Positions 9,653 through 18,059 of a stretch of DNA of 35,693 nucleotides are shown here, in pieces (position 1 is the first letter of the stretch; every line of letters begins with the position of its first letter). Under the pieces are notes generated by a model. The model saw only the letters and a list, made by a program, of their open reading frames with translations, searched no databases and was not told the DNA's origin. A program made the translations under genes and the position numbers. Source of the DNA: Verrucomicrobiota bacterium (GTDB lineage: Bacteria; Verrucomicrobiota; Verrucomicrobiia; Opitutales; Seribacteraceae); contig JAOLZO010000027.1 of the NCBI GenBank assembly GCA_028343845.1, forward strand, positions 1 to 35,693. The letters run 5' to 3'.

Positions 9653-9670
9653 TGCTTGTGTTCGCAAGCA
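9653..9670. repeat. Inverted repeat in the DUF151/aroK divergent spacer
   Basis: TGCTTG (9653-9658) and CAAGCA (9665-9670) form a perfect 6-bp inverted repeat around TGTTCG. A TATAAA at 9673-9678 follows on the plus strand, 18 bases before the aroK start. It could be an operator or a chance hairpin. Confidence 0.3.
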
Positions 9671-9695
9671 CTTATAAAGCACAATTGCATTTCTC

Positions 9696-10247
9696 TTGAG
9701 CGCAAAAAACACAAACCTTCAACTTCCGAACCTTTACCTCATCGGTTTCATGGGAACCGGAAAGTCCGTCGCGGGCAAAATGGCCGCCCGGAAACTGGGG
9801 CTTCAATTCATCGATTCCGATGAGAAAATCGAGAAAGAGGCCCAACAGGACATTTCCGCTATTTTTGACAAGAAGGGAGAAGCCGCCTTTAGGAAGATGG
9901 AGAAGAGATTCATTCTGGAAGGACATCCGGACCATGGCTGCTTGGTTTCTTGCGGTGGTGGTCTGCCCGTTCAGGAAGGAATGCTCGAAGCCTTGAAGGA
10001 AAGGGGACTGGTGGTGACCCTTTGGGCCAACCCGGAAACGATTTACGAGAGAACAAAGGAAAATTCGACCCGCCCACTCCTTCAAGTAGCCGACCCACTG
10101 GGCAAAATCACTGAATTGCTAAGATTAAGGGAATCGACCTACCTGACTGCGGACAAAGTCATATCAACCGAACAGCGGTCTGCTAAATCGGTTAGCGAAC
10201 TGATCGTTCGCACCTACCAGGAAAACAACCTGCCTGGAGGAAATTAG
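9696..10247 (+). CDS. aroK: Shikimate kinase
   Basis: Phosphorylates shikimate at the 3-hydroxyl in aromatic amino-acid synthesis. The 183-aa protein carries Walker A GFMGTGKS at residues 17-24, the substrate-binding segment with D42 (IDSDEKIE), R66 in AAFRKME, the CGGGLP loop at 86-91 and TRPLL, whose arginine lies in the lid. The chosen start is TTG at 9696, which gives a short natural N-terminus before the first beta strand; an in-frame ATG comes only inside the P-loop. It stands alone on the plus strand, divergent from the DUF151 gene and convergent with the thioesterase, with 23 bases to the latter. Confidence 0.93.
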   Translation: MSAKNTNLQLPNLYLIGFMGTGKSVAGKMAARKLGLQFIDSDEKIEKEAQQDISAIFDKKGEAAFRKMEKRFILEGHPDHGCLVSCGGGLPVQEGMLEALKERGLVVTLWANPETIYERTKENSTRPLLQVADPLGKITELLRLRESTYLTADKVISTEQRSAKSVSELIVRTYQENNLPGGN

Positions 10248-10270
10248 GGCGCGACTCAACAACGGGGGGC

Positions 10271-10678
10271 TTAGCCTCGTTTCGCGAATCCCTCGGCCTT
10301 TTCCAGAAATTTCTCAGGCGGACGAACGACCTTCCCCTCAGCGGATAAGAAGGCATGGGTCGTTTCTCCGGTGGCAAGAAGTTGTTCCTCCCGGAAAACC
10401 TCGTAGCCGGCCCGGATACGAACCAAGGGGGAATCATCGATTTTAACCACTACCCTCAGCCTGTCGTCAAAATGAGCAGGCGAACGAAAATCCGCCTTGC
10501 AACTCAGCACTGGCAAATACAGGCCGTCTTCCTCCAGGGATAGGTAGGGACAACCCATGACATCAAGAAGCTCGATTCTGGCAATTTCGAACCAAGTGAA
10601 GTAATTGGCATGATAAACGATGCCCATTTTGTCGGTCTCTTCGTACCTGACCCTAACCTCGACGCTTGCAGAAAGCAT
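10271..10678 (-). CDS. YbgC/FadM-like hot-dog acyl-CoA thioesterase
   Basis: Hot-dog fold thioesterase of 135 aa, the standard length of the 4-hydroxybenzoyl-CoA thioesterase family. The active-site region reads YEETDKMGIVYHANYF (residues 12-27), with D16 as the expected catalytic acid and the helix-capping G-x-V-Y-H segment intact. It should hydrolyse acyl-CoA or acyl-ACP thioesters; the chain length cannot be read. The ATG at 10678 directly precedes the conserved beta strand. The usual tol-pal neighbours of ybgC are absent here, so a different role, such as release of a specific acid, is possible. Confidence 0.88.
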   Translation of the reverse strand: MLSASVEVRVRYEETDKMGIVYHANYFTWFEIARIELLDVMGCPYLSLEEDGLYLPVLSCKADFRSPAHFDDRLRVVVKIDDSPLVRIRAGYEVFREEQLLATGETTHAFLSAEGKVVRPPEKFLEKAEGFAKRG

Positions 10679-10726
10679 CTTCTTCCCTTAGCTCATTATG
10701 CCTATTTCGACAACGAATCATTTACC

Positions 10727-11332
10727 ATGTCCCTCACCAAGAAGGAAAGAACTCTCACCATTTGGATTGGCATAGCCATAGGGGTAGCCTGTTCGTCCAT
10801 GTTGGTACGCTACGCGCTGAACGAAAAGGAAAAGAAAACTCAGGACCGTCCGGGCAACTACGATTCTCTGAAAACAGCCTCCGGGCAAAGCATCTTCCCT
10901 CCGTTGCCTGAATCCGTATCCCAGAGCATACCCCATGGGATCGTGGTATTTTTTGATCAGAATGAATCGATAGGAAATGGATCCGCTTCCGATTCTTCGA
11001 GGAAGTGGGTGATTGAAACCGGCGGATCCTTCCGTTCGGAACGCCTTTTCGTTTTAGCGGAGGAAACTCCCGGGAACCCATCTCAAGCGAATTTTTACCG
11101 GGCCGCCGAACTTTACCTCAAGACAGGAAAAAACTATGATCAGGACACGCTCGAAGAGAAGCTTGACGAAGAGAAATATCGGGTTATCGGAAAAAACAGC
11201 AGATCCGGAGAATGGATTGTGCAAATCAAGGATTTCTCCCCCCCGGGAATACGATCTTCCCTTAAGGAATTGAGCCTGATCAAGCCCATCGTCGAAGGCG
11301 TAAGGCTCAGTCCGTGGAAACCTAGTGGATAA
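10727..11332 (+). CDS. Membrane-anchored protein of unknown function
   Basis: Unrecognised protein of 201 aa. Residues 9-27 form one hydrophobic segment after a short Lys-rich N-terminus (MSLTKKER), so it is probably anchored in the inner membrane with most of the chain outside. The remainder is polar and mixed, without cysteines, repeats or an active-site pattern I know. The ATG at 10727 is chosen over an upstream in-frame ATG (10610) that would lie inside the thioesterase gene and destroy the signal-anchor. It is 128 bases upstream of tig on the same strand. A short AAGGG/CCCTT inverted repeat just after its stop is too weak to call a terminator. Confidence 0.7.
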   Translation: MSLTKKERTLTIWIGIAIGVACSSMLVRYALNEKEKKTQDRPGNYDSLKTASGQSIFPPLPESVSQSIPHGIVVFFDQNESIGNGSASDSSRKWVIETGGSFRSERLFVLAEETPGNPSQANFYRAAELYLKTGKNYDQDTLEEKLDEEKYRVIGKNSRSGEWIVQIKDFSPPGIRSSLKELSLIKPIVEGVRLSPWKPSG

Positions 11333-11356
11333 AAGGGCTTACACCCCTTATTCTCG

Positions 11357-11385
11357 TTGACCGCAACTGGATTTTCATACAGAAT
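11357..11385 (+). promoter_or_regulatory. Candidate tig promoter
   Basis: TTGACC (11357-11362) and CAGAAT (11380-11385) are spaced by 17 bases upstream of tig. The implied leader of about 70 bases can fold through GAAGG (11399-11403) and CCTTC (11418-11422). The -35 is good, the -10 only fair. Confidence 0.35.
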
Positions 11386-11460
11386 GTCCAATTGCGTGAA
11401 GGGTCGTGCCCAAATGGCCTTCCCTCACTTTCAGAACCACAGAAAAGACCGAAAAATATC

Positions 11461-12795
11461 GTGAACTTAGAAATCAAGGAAGCGGGTGACGCCCGCAAAG
11501 TTGCCATCGTCTCTTTTGACTCGGAGGAAATCACCGATCAGGAGAAACAGGTTTGCCAGGAATTCAGCCGTATGGCGAATATTCCTGGCTTCCGCAAAGG
11601 CAAAGCGCCCCTGCAGGTTATCAAGAAAAGATACTCCAAGGAATTGAAGGAGGAGTTGAACCGGAAAGTTTCGACAACTGCCTATGAAGCCGTGCTTGAA
11701 CACAAGGACATACGGGTTTTCTCAATCCTCAAGGTTGACGCCGGCGAATTGGAACCAAACTCCCCGGCCACGGTTGAAGTAACCGTGGACGTGGAACCGG
11801 ATTTCGAACTACCCGATTACGAAAGCTTCGAATTCACCATCCAACCGACTGAAATAAAGGAAGAGGAGGAAGAGAAAGCCCTCGAAGGGTTGAAAGACCA
11901 AAAAGCTGCCTTTGAGGAAACGGATCGAGCGGTCGCTGAGAAGGACTATGTCAAATGTTCCTACGAAGGCATGCTTGACGGTTCCCCTGTGGCTGAAATC
12001 TTGCCCGACAAACCGATGTACGGCAAGCAAACCAACACCTGGGAAGAAGCAGGGCAGGCAAAGGGCATGGGCGTGGAAGCAATCGCTCAAGGCGTGGTGG
12101 GGATGAAAAAAGACGAAAAGAAGGAAATCGAAGCGAATTTCGAAGATGACTTCGAGTTAGCCCCCTTGGCGGGAAAAAAGGTAATTTATTCAGTCGAAGT
12201 TCACGAAGTCAGGGAAAAGAAGGCCCCGGACGTCGAAAGCGAGGACTTCCTCAAGTCCTTTAACGTCGAGACCCTGGATGAGCTCAAGGAAAAGATCCGG
12301 GAAGATATCAAGACGAGAAAGGAAAGGGAAAACCTTGATGGCAAAAGAGGTCAAGCCACTCAGAAAATACTTGAGATGCCCGATTTTCCGCTCCCGCAAC
12401 AGGCAGTGGAGGACGAATCCAAGCAGATCTTTCAACGAACCGTGGAACGGGCCGCTCAACAGGGAGCAACCCCGGAAGATATGGAAGCGAAGAGGGACGA
12501 GCTTTGGAAGGAATCGCAGGTTCAAGGGCAGGCCCGGGTGAAAATATCCCTCGTCCTCGGAAGAATTGCAGAAAAGGAAAAAGTGGATGTAACCAACGAA
12601 GACATGGCTCAAGCCGCGACGCGGGAAGCCATGATGAGAAGGGTCGATCCCCAAACCTACGTTCAGGAACTTTCCCAAGACCGGGCCCGCATCAACCGTC
12701 TCAGGCAAGACATTCTGCATGACAAGACGCTTGAACTGATCGCATCGAAGGGGAAGGAAACGGTCAGCGAAACCGAGGGTGAAAACACCCAATAG
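11461..12795 (+). CDS. tig: Trigger factor, ribosome-associated chaperone
   Basis: Peptidyl-prolyl isomerase and chaperone that binds nascent chains at the ribosome exit tunnel. The chosen GTG start at 11461 gives 444 aa, matching the family. The N-terminal domain contains the ribosome-binding signature GFRKGKAP at residues 43-50. A central FKBP-like domain spans roughly 150-240, and a long charged helical C-terminal chaperone domain follows. A TTG at 11392 would add 23 unconserved residues. The gene is followed by clpP after 38 bases and then clpX, the common tig-clpP-clpX order. The C-terminal domain is rich in E, K and Q, as is typical. Confidence 0.95.
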   Translation: MNLEIKEAGDARKVAIVSFDSEEITDQEKQVCQEFSRMANIPGFRKGKAPLQVIKKRYSKELKEELNRKVSTTAYEAVLEHKDIRVFSILKVDAGELEPNSPATVEVTVDVEPDFELPDYESFEFTIQPTEIKEEEEEKALEGLKDQKAAFEETDRAVAEKDYVKCSYEGMLDGSPVAEILPDKPMYGKQTNTWEEAGQAKGMGVEAIAQGVVGMKKDEKKEIEANFEDDFELAPLAGKKVIYSVEVHEVREKKAPDVESEDFLKSFNVETLDELKEKIREDIKTRKERENLDGKRGQATQKILEMPDFPLPQQAVEDESKQIFQRTVERAAQQGATPEDMEAKRDELWKESQVQGQARVKISLVLGRIAEKEKVDVTNEDMAQAATREAMMRRVDPQTYVQELSQDRARINRLRQDILHDKTLELIASKGKETVSETEGENTQ

Positions 12796-12833
12796 ACATC
12801 TTTAACAACCAATAAATTCTGCATAATCATACC

Positions 12834-13433
12834 ATGGGCGCATACTTACCACTTCCCTACGTCTACGAACGAGAAGGCCGCCAAGAGCGGGCTTGGGACA
12901 TCTACAGTCGCTTGCTTCGCGATCGAATCGTCTTCATCGGCACCCCGATTGACGATTACGTTGCAAACTCAATCATCGCTCAACTGCTGTTCCTCCAAAT
13001 GGAGGACCCTAAAAAGGACATTCACGTCTACATCAATTCCCCCGGAGGAAGCGTCTCCGACGGGATGGCGATTTACGACACCTTGAATTTCATGCAATGC
13101 GACATCGTGACCTATTGCATTGGCATGGCCGCCAGCATGAGCACCGTCCTTTTGGCCGCAGGAACTCCGGGGAAGCGCCATGCATTGCCCAACAGCAGGG
13201 TCATGATTCACCAGCCAAGCGGAGGTGCCGGTGGACAAACCTCGGACATTTCGATCGCAGCGAAGGAAATTCTCCGCTGGAGACGCACGATCAATGAAAT
13301 TCTTTCCAAGCACAGTGGCAAATCCATCGAGCAGTTGGAAAAGGATTCCGACCGGGACTACTACATGTCGGCAGAGGAAGCCAAGGACTACGGCTTGGTG
13401 GACGAAGTGATTTCCAAGAAACCCACCGAATAA
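12834..13433 (+). CDS. clpP: ATP-dependent Clp protease proteolytic subunit
   Basis: Serine protease subunit that forms the tetradecameric chamber fed by ClpX or ClpA/C. The 199-aa protein has the full triad: S101 in GMAASMS, H126 in MIHQP and D175 in DRDYYMS. The oxyanion/INSPGGSV segment at 68-74 is intact. There is no long propeptide. The ATG has no Shine-Dalgarno motif; instead CATAAT lies exactly 6 bases upstream (12822-12827), the geometry also seen at the HDOD gene. It sits between tig and clpX, 11 bases before the latter. Confidence 0.97.
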   Translation: MGAYLPLPYVYEREGRQERAWDIYSRLLRDRIVFIGTPIDDYVANSIIAQLLFLQMEDPKKDIHVYINSPGGSVSDGMAIYDTLNFMQCDIVTYCIGMAASMSTVLLAAGTPGKRHALPNSRVMIHQPSGGAGGQTSDISIAAKEILRWRRTINEILSKHSGKSIEQLEKDSDRDYYMSAEEAKDYGLVDEVISKKPTE

Positions 13434-13444
13434 CACCCTACCCA

Positions 13445-14749
13445 GTGGCCAAGGCGACAAAAATCAACTTTTGCTCCTTTTGCGGAAAACCGCAAGGTGA
13501 AGTCAAAAAGATGATTGCCGGCCCGGCCGGGGTTTTCATTTGCGACTCCTGCGTGCGTGTATGCAAAACGATCATTGACCGCGAACTGGGAGAAAAACCT
13601 GCGGCACCCAAGGATTCGGACGAAAAACCGGTATTCAATCTCCAGAAACCGAATATCATCAAAGCCTTTCTGGATCAGCACGTCATTGGGCAAGACCATG
13701 CGAAAAAAGTCCTTTCCGTAGCGGTTCACAACCATTACAAGCGGCTCTCTTCCGAGCTTGGCATAGGAGATGAAAACAGCCCCAACCATTTCATTTCGGA
13801 CGAATTGGAGGATGTGGAGATCGAGAAGAGCAACGTTCTCCTCATTGGACCGACGGGCAGCGGAAAAACCTATTTGGCCAGAACTTTGGCCCGGATGCTC
13901 GACGTTCCTTTTGCTATCGCCGATGCCACGACCCTGACCGAAGCCGGTTACGTAGGGGACGACGTGGAAAACATCATCCTGCGCTTGCTTCAATCCGCGG
14001 ATCAAAACGTGGAAAAGGCGCAATGCGGAATCATTTACGTTGATGAAATCGACAAAATCGGTCGAAAGACCGAAAACGTATCGATTACCCGGGACGTCTC
14101 GGGCGAAGGAGTCCAGCAAGCCCTCTTGAAAATTCTCGAAGGCACCATTTGCAACGTCCCGCCCCAAGGAGGACGCAAGCACCCGAATCAGGAATACATT
14201 CAATTAGACACTTCCAACATTCTTTTCATTTGCGGAGGAGCCTTTGTGGACCTCGATCAAATCGTCGAGCAACGAACCGGAAACCGGATGCTCGGTTATG
14301 GATCGGAAGCCCCGAAGGACGCCGGTGAACTGCTTTCGGAGGTCCGACCCGAGGACTTGGTCAAGTATGGCCTCATCCCCGAGTTCATCGGCCGGTTGCC
14401 CGTGCTTTCCGTCCTCGAGGAGCTCAAGCGTTCGGAATTGATCAAGATTCTCAAGGACACGAAGAATTCTCTCCTCAAGCAATACCGCAAGCTTTTCCTA
14501 ATGGAAGGAGCCCAATTGCATTTCACCCGCGAGGCCATTCAGTCCATTGCCGACCAAGCGCTTGAGATGAAAACGGGAGCCCGGGCCCTGCGTTCGATCA
14601 TGGAGAGCATCATGCTCGACGTCATGTACGATTTGCCTGCTATCGAGGAACCGGTCAAGGTCGTCATCAATGCAGGCGTAGTCAAAGGCAAGACTAAGGC
14701 CAAGGTAACTCCCCTGGAATCCAAAAGCAAAAAGAGGGACGCCGCCTAA
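13445..14749 (+). CDS. clpX: ATP-dependent Clp protease ATP-binding subunit ClpX
   Basis: AAA+ unfoldase that delivers substrates to ClpP. The 434-aa protein has the N-terminal zinc-binding domain with C10, C13, C33 and C36. Walker A GPTGSGKT is at 135-142, the pore loop GYVGDD follows, then Walker B VDEID. The ClpP-binding tripeptide loop IGR (in PEFIGRLPV) is close to the usual IGF. The start is GTG at 13445, immediately before the zinc domain. The stop TAA overlaps the TAG stop of the convergent subtilase gene by 4 bases, so there is no room for a terminator between them. Confidence 0.97.
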   Translation: MAKATKINFCSFCGKPQGEVKKMIAGPAGVFICDSCVRVCKTIIDRELGEKPAAPKDSDEKPVFNLQKPNIIKAFLDQHVIGQDHAKKVLSVAVHNHYKRLSSELGIGDENSPNHFISDELEDVEIEKSNVLLIGPTGSGKTYLARTLARMLDVPFAIADATTLTEAGYVGDDVENIILRLLQSADQNVEKAQCGIIYVDEIDKIGRKTENVSITRDVSGEGVQQALLKILEGTICNVPPQGGRKHPNQEYIQLDTSNILFICGGAFVDLDQIVEQRTGNRMLGYGSEAPKDAGELLSEVRPEDLVKYGLIPEFIGRLPVLSVLEELKRSELIKILKDTKNSLLKQYRKLFLMEGAQLHFTREAIQSIADQALEMKTGARALRSIMESIMLDVMYDLPAIEEPVKVVINAGVVKGKTKAKVTPLESKSKKRDAA

Positions 14750-16431
14750 TCATCCTCACCGTCTTCTTCCGACGGTAAGGTAATCGTGCTTGTCCGGACG
14801 TTGTTCTCAGGATTTAAGTCCTCCTTGTCCTTCACCAAAAGCTGGGAATTGATCCGTACCCCCTGCCTTCCTTGTCCAGCATCAAGCAAAAGCCTCTCGC
14901 TCTTGACTTCTCCGGGGTTGAGGTTGCTCAAGAGATACTTCTTAGTGGTCCCCATATATTCGACTTCAAGCTCGACGTTCTTAAGCCATTGGGTTCCCTG
15001 GTTCTGGACATTGACCAGGAAAGGAACTTGCTTCTCTCCAAAATCCTTCGGATCAAAATAATAGCCTACAATCGCCGCATCCGTAACGTAAGGATCGAAG
15101 CGGTTTTCGATCCTCCCGACGTTCAACGCTCCGTGTCCGGTAAATTCGTCAAAGCCCGGCTTTTCCGATTCATTGGCAAATTTATAGAGAAGATCAACCG
15201 CCTGTTCACGAGGCAAGTCGGGATTCCTAGAAAACTCTGCGGCCAAAGCCCCGGACACGAATGCGGACGCCGTAGAGGTACCGCTGAATGAAACGATCCC
15301 CTCCTCCGCCCAAGCCGAGTAAACCCCAACCCCCGGAGCCCCCAGGTCCACACCCTCTCCATAATTGGAAAAGGAGGAAGCCGTACCTTTCGCATCGACC
15401 GAAGCCACTCCGATGACACCGTCGTAACGGGCAGGAAAAGCCACACCCTCCCTGCCCTCGTTCCCGACCGCAGCGACAATGGTAACGCCCTTTGATTGAG
15501 CGTACTGCACCGCTTGCTCGAGAAGTAGGCTCGACGCCTCTCCTCCCAAGCTGAGATTCACAATATCCGCGCCCCGGTCGACGGCCTCGACAATCCCCTC
15601 GGCCACGGTAAAGGAATCCCCTTGGCCCTCTTCGTCCAAAACCCTGATTGAAAGAATGGAGGCGGCAGGGGCCAACCCCTTCAATGTCTCCGATTTCCCG
15701 GCAATGATCGATGCAACCGCCGTACCGTGCCCGGGCGCGGAGGGTTCTCCCTCCATCATCGATACCTCAACCACCTCCGCCCCTTTCAATGCGGAATGGG
15801 TAACGTCCACTCCCGAGTCCAAAACCGCAACCGTCACGCCTTTTCCCCAATCCTCGCGATCCTCGGACACCCCCAGCCAATCGGAGGCCCCGCCCGCAAA
15901 CTCCGTTGCCCCCTCGAGAGACTCCGACCGAGGAGGAGGAGGTTGCTGAACGGGATAATTGTACTGGGGGGAAACCTCTCCCGACCATTCGTCCCCATCC
16001 ATGTACCTCAAGGCATTCGGGATATCCCGGATACGGACACGAACGGTGGCAAGTTCGGGAATGGAGCCCAGCACCTGAATTCCGTTGCGTTCGGCCTCCG
16101 CCCGAAAGCGCTCCATTTTCTCACGATTGGAAAAACCCAAAGTCAAATCCCTCAGAACCCTGGAACCCTCCAGGCTTTTGCCGAGCAGTTCATCCGCAAC
16201 CCCTTGGGATTCCGTCAATTTCCGCCATTCCTCCAGAAATGCCAACCGGTTAAGCTCCTCGCTCCGGTCCTTGCTTCTTATCCTCGGCTTATCCCCTCGC
16301 CCGATAATTTCAGCTGGCTCAGGGACCTTTTCAGGACGGGGGGCGTTGAATAAAAGATCGGCAAGATAGGTAAGAGCGACGAGAAAAACGATCGAAAGCG
16401 CAACGAAGATACTCAATGAACTGGCCTTCAT
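14746..16431 (-). CDS. Membrane-anchored subtilisin-like serine protease (S8)
   Basis: Peptidase S8 family protease of 561 aa from the ATG at 16431. Residues 1-28 contain one hydrophobic stretch without a clear cleavage site, so it is a secreted or signal-anchored enzyme. A prodomain-like region leads to a Pro-rich linker near residue 165. The catalytic triad is D205 (AVLDSGVD), H235 (GHGTAVAS) and S386 (SGTSTAS), with NLSLGG and VGNEG segments between. The last 130 residues resemble a CARDB-like beta domain, often an adhesion or binding module. The frame is open up to an ATG at 16491, which would leave only 7 bases to the divergent oxidoreductase and spoil the N-terminal anchor. Substrate unknown. 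Confidence 0.9.
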   Translation of the reverse strand: MKASSLSIFVALSIVFLVALTYLADLLFNAPRPEKVPEPAEIIGRGDKPRIRSKDRSEELNRLAFLEEWRKLTESQGVADELLGKSLEGSRVLRDLTLGFSNREKMERFRAEAERNGIQVLGSIPELATVRVRIRDIPNALRYMDGDEWSGEVSPQYNYPVQQPPPPRSESLEGATEFAGGASDWLGVSEDREDWGKGVTVAVLDSGVDVTHSALKGAEVVEVSMMEGEPSAPGHGTAVASIIAGKSETLKGLAPAASILSIRVLDEEGQGDSFTVAEGIVEAVDRGADIVNLSLGGEASSLLLEQAVQYAQSKGVTIVAAVGNEGREGVAFPARYDGVIGVASVDAKGTASSFSNYGEGVDLGAPGVGVYSAWAEEGIVSFSGTSTASAFVSGALAAEFSRNPDLPREQAVDLLYKFANESEKPGFDEFTGHGALNVGRIENRFDPYVTDAAIVGYYFDPKDFGEKQVPFLVNVQNQGTQWLKNVELEVEYMGTTKKYLLSNLNPGEVKSERLLLDAGQGRQGVRINSQLLVKDKEDLNPENNVRTSTITLPSEEDGEDD

Positions 16432-16498
16432 GTTCCGAAGCCTGCCACGGAAAGAATTTGCTCGCAACTCGAAACAGGATCGGGGATTCATTCAGTAG

Positions 16499-17500
16499 AT
16501 GATCGATTTCCTTATCGTGGGCCATGGATTGGCGGGCGCCACGCTGGCCCACCTTCTTTTGGAAAGAGGCCAGCGCATCATGGTGTTGGACAAGAAACTC
16601 CCCCATTGCGCAAGCCAAGTCGCGGCAGGTTTGGTCAATCCATTGATCGGTCCCAAGTTCAACATACCCGAGCGCATGGAAGACTGCCTGACGCAAAGTA
16701 TGGATTTCTTCGGTTCAATTGGTGAGGAATCCGGCCAAACCATATACCGGGAATTGGTTCTTCATCGAATATTCGGCTCGGAAAAGCAACGTGACCTATG
16801 GGTCGAAAAAACAAAAATGCCCGCCTTCGGTCAATTCGCCCAATCGATCAAAACGAGCAAGGATTGTGAAAAACTCGGTTTCGAAGCCCCGTTGGGGGCA
16901 GGCGTTCAGCGCGCGAACAGGCTCGACTTCCCTCTTTTTCTAAAACTATCCGAGGACAAGCTCAGGCAATCGGGTTGCTGGCAGGACGGCGCCTTTGAGG
17001 AAACGGACTGGACTGAAGCACGTAAGATCGTCTTTTGCGAAGGCTACCGCGTTTTGGAAAACCCATGGTTTGGATATTTGCCCTTTGCCCCGGCCCAAGG
17101 GGAAATCCTGCTCATGAGCAACGGTCCTTGCGTTGCTGGGAGCAACGGCACCTGGGTCTTGCCGGAAAACCAAAACAAATGCTTGGCTGGAGCAACTTGG
17201 AAGCATGAGGACATAGAGTCCGGCCCGACCGAATCCGGAAAAAACAAGATCCTCAAGGACTTGCCTCTTCGTCTAAACGGCGAGCCTGAGATCATTGAAC
17301 ACCGTAGCGGGATACGCCCAAGCACTCGGGATCGAGCTCCTATCCTTGGCATTCATCGGGAGAACGAAAGGATGCTCCTATTCAACGGCTTCGGATCAAG
17401 AGGAGCCTCGACCGTTCCTTTTTACGCAAAACACATGCTGAATTTGATGATCGACGGGGTTTCGTTGCCCGAAGAAGCAGACTTGAAGCGTTTTAAATAA
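16499..17500 (+). CDS. FAD-dependent oxidoreductase, MnmC2/MnmL-like DAO family
   Basis: DAO-family flavoprotein of 333 aa. The N-terminal dinucleotide-binding motif is VGHGLAGATLA (residues 7-17, GxGxxG), followed by an acidic residue at the end of beta-2 (VLDKK) and AAGLVNP, which typically lines the flavin. GIRPSTRDRAPILG near the C-terminus is the family's second signature. It lacks a methyltransferase domain. Its stop is 1 base before a YtqB/MnmM-like methyltransferase, which argues for the same two-step job done by bifunctional MnmC: oxidative removal of the carboxymethyl group from cmnm5(s2)U34 of tRNA, then methylation. Other DAO reactions, such as glycine or D-amino-acid oxidation, remain possible. 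The family is firm, the tRNA role inferred. Confidence 0.8.
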   Translation: MIDFLIVGHGLAGATLAHLLLERGQRIMVLDKKLPHCASQVAAGLVNPLIGPKFNIPERMEDCLTQSMDFFGSIGEESGQTIYRELVLHRIFGSEKQRDLWVEKTKMPAFGQFAQSIKTSKDCEKLGFEAPLGAGVQRANRLDFPLFLKLSEDKLRQSGCWQDGAFEETDWTEARKIVFCEGYRVLENPWFGYLPFAPAQGEILLMSNGPCVAGSNGTWVLPENQNKCLAGATWKHEDIESGPTESGKNKILKDLPLRLNGEPEIIEHRSGIRPSTRDRAPILGIHRENERMLLFNGFGSRGASTVPFYAKHMLNLMIDGVSLPEEADLKRFK

Positions 17501-17501
17501 A

Positions 17502-18059
17502 ATGAACGTCTCTCTCGTTCAAGAAGTTCACCGCAGGCTTGCCGATGTAATCGAGGCTGGCGATCTTTGCTTGGACGCGACTGCGGGAAACGGATTGGAC
17601 ACCCTCTTCCTCACCCAATTGGTGGAAGAAAGCGGAACCGTTCATGCCATGGACGTCCAAGAAGATGCCCTGCGCATTACCGCGGATCTGCTTGCGCTCA
17701 ACGAGGTTCAACTGCGGGTGACTACTCACCTGTCCTGCCATTCCAAAATAGAAACCGTTTTGCCCCCAAGCGCGAAAGGACGGATCCGGGCGGTCACCTT
17801 CAATCTCGGATACCTCCCGAAAGGAGACAAATCAATTACGACCAGTGAGGAAACCACTCTGCCCGCCATTCGCATTGCCTATGAATGGTTGGTCAGAAGA
17901 GGGGTCCTGAGCATACTTTGTTACCGCGGGCACCCTGGGGGAAAAAGGGAAGAGGAAGAGATTCGCAAACTAATCCAAGAACAGGGCTGGAAAAACGAAA
18001 CCATTGTTGGGAACGATTCGGAAGAATCCCCCGTCCTTCATTGGATCGAAAAAGATTAG
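17502..18059 (+). CDS. mnmM: YtqB/MnmM-like SAM-dependent methyltransferase
   Basis: Class I methyltransferase of 185 aa in the YtqB family, known in Bacillus as MnmM, which methylates nm5s2U34 to mnm5s2U34 in tRNA. SAM-binding motif I is DATAGNGLDTLFL (24-36), followed by an acidic loop (MDVQED). The family-specific NLGYLPKGDK replaces the usual NPPY and is followed by TTSEETT. YRGHPGGKREEEE near the C-terminus is also characteristic. It starts 1 base after the FAD oxidoreductase, so the two are probably translated together. Its stop overlaps that of the convergent fabV by 4 bases. The older annotation rRNA methyltransferase is probably misleading. Confidence 0.85.
   Translation: MNVSLVQEVHRRLADVIEAGDLCLDATAGNGLDTLFLTQLVEESGTVHAMDVQEDALRITADLLALNEVQLRVTTHLSCHSKIETVLPPSAKGRIRAVTFNLGYLPKGDKSITTSEETTLPAIRIAYEWLVRRGVLSILCYRGHPGGKREEEEIRKLIQEQGWKNETIVGNDSEESPVLHWIEKD

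Noticed and set aside
11333..11349. AAGGG/CCCTT hairpin as terminator of the 10727 gene
   Set aside because: Stem of five pairs with no run of T afterwards.
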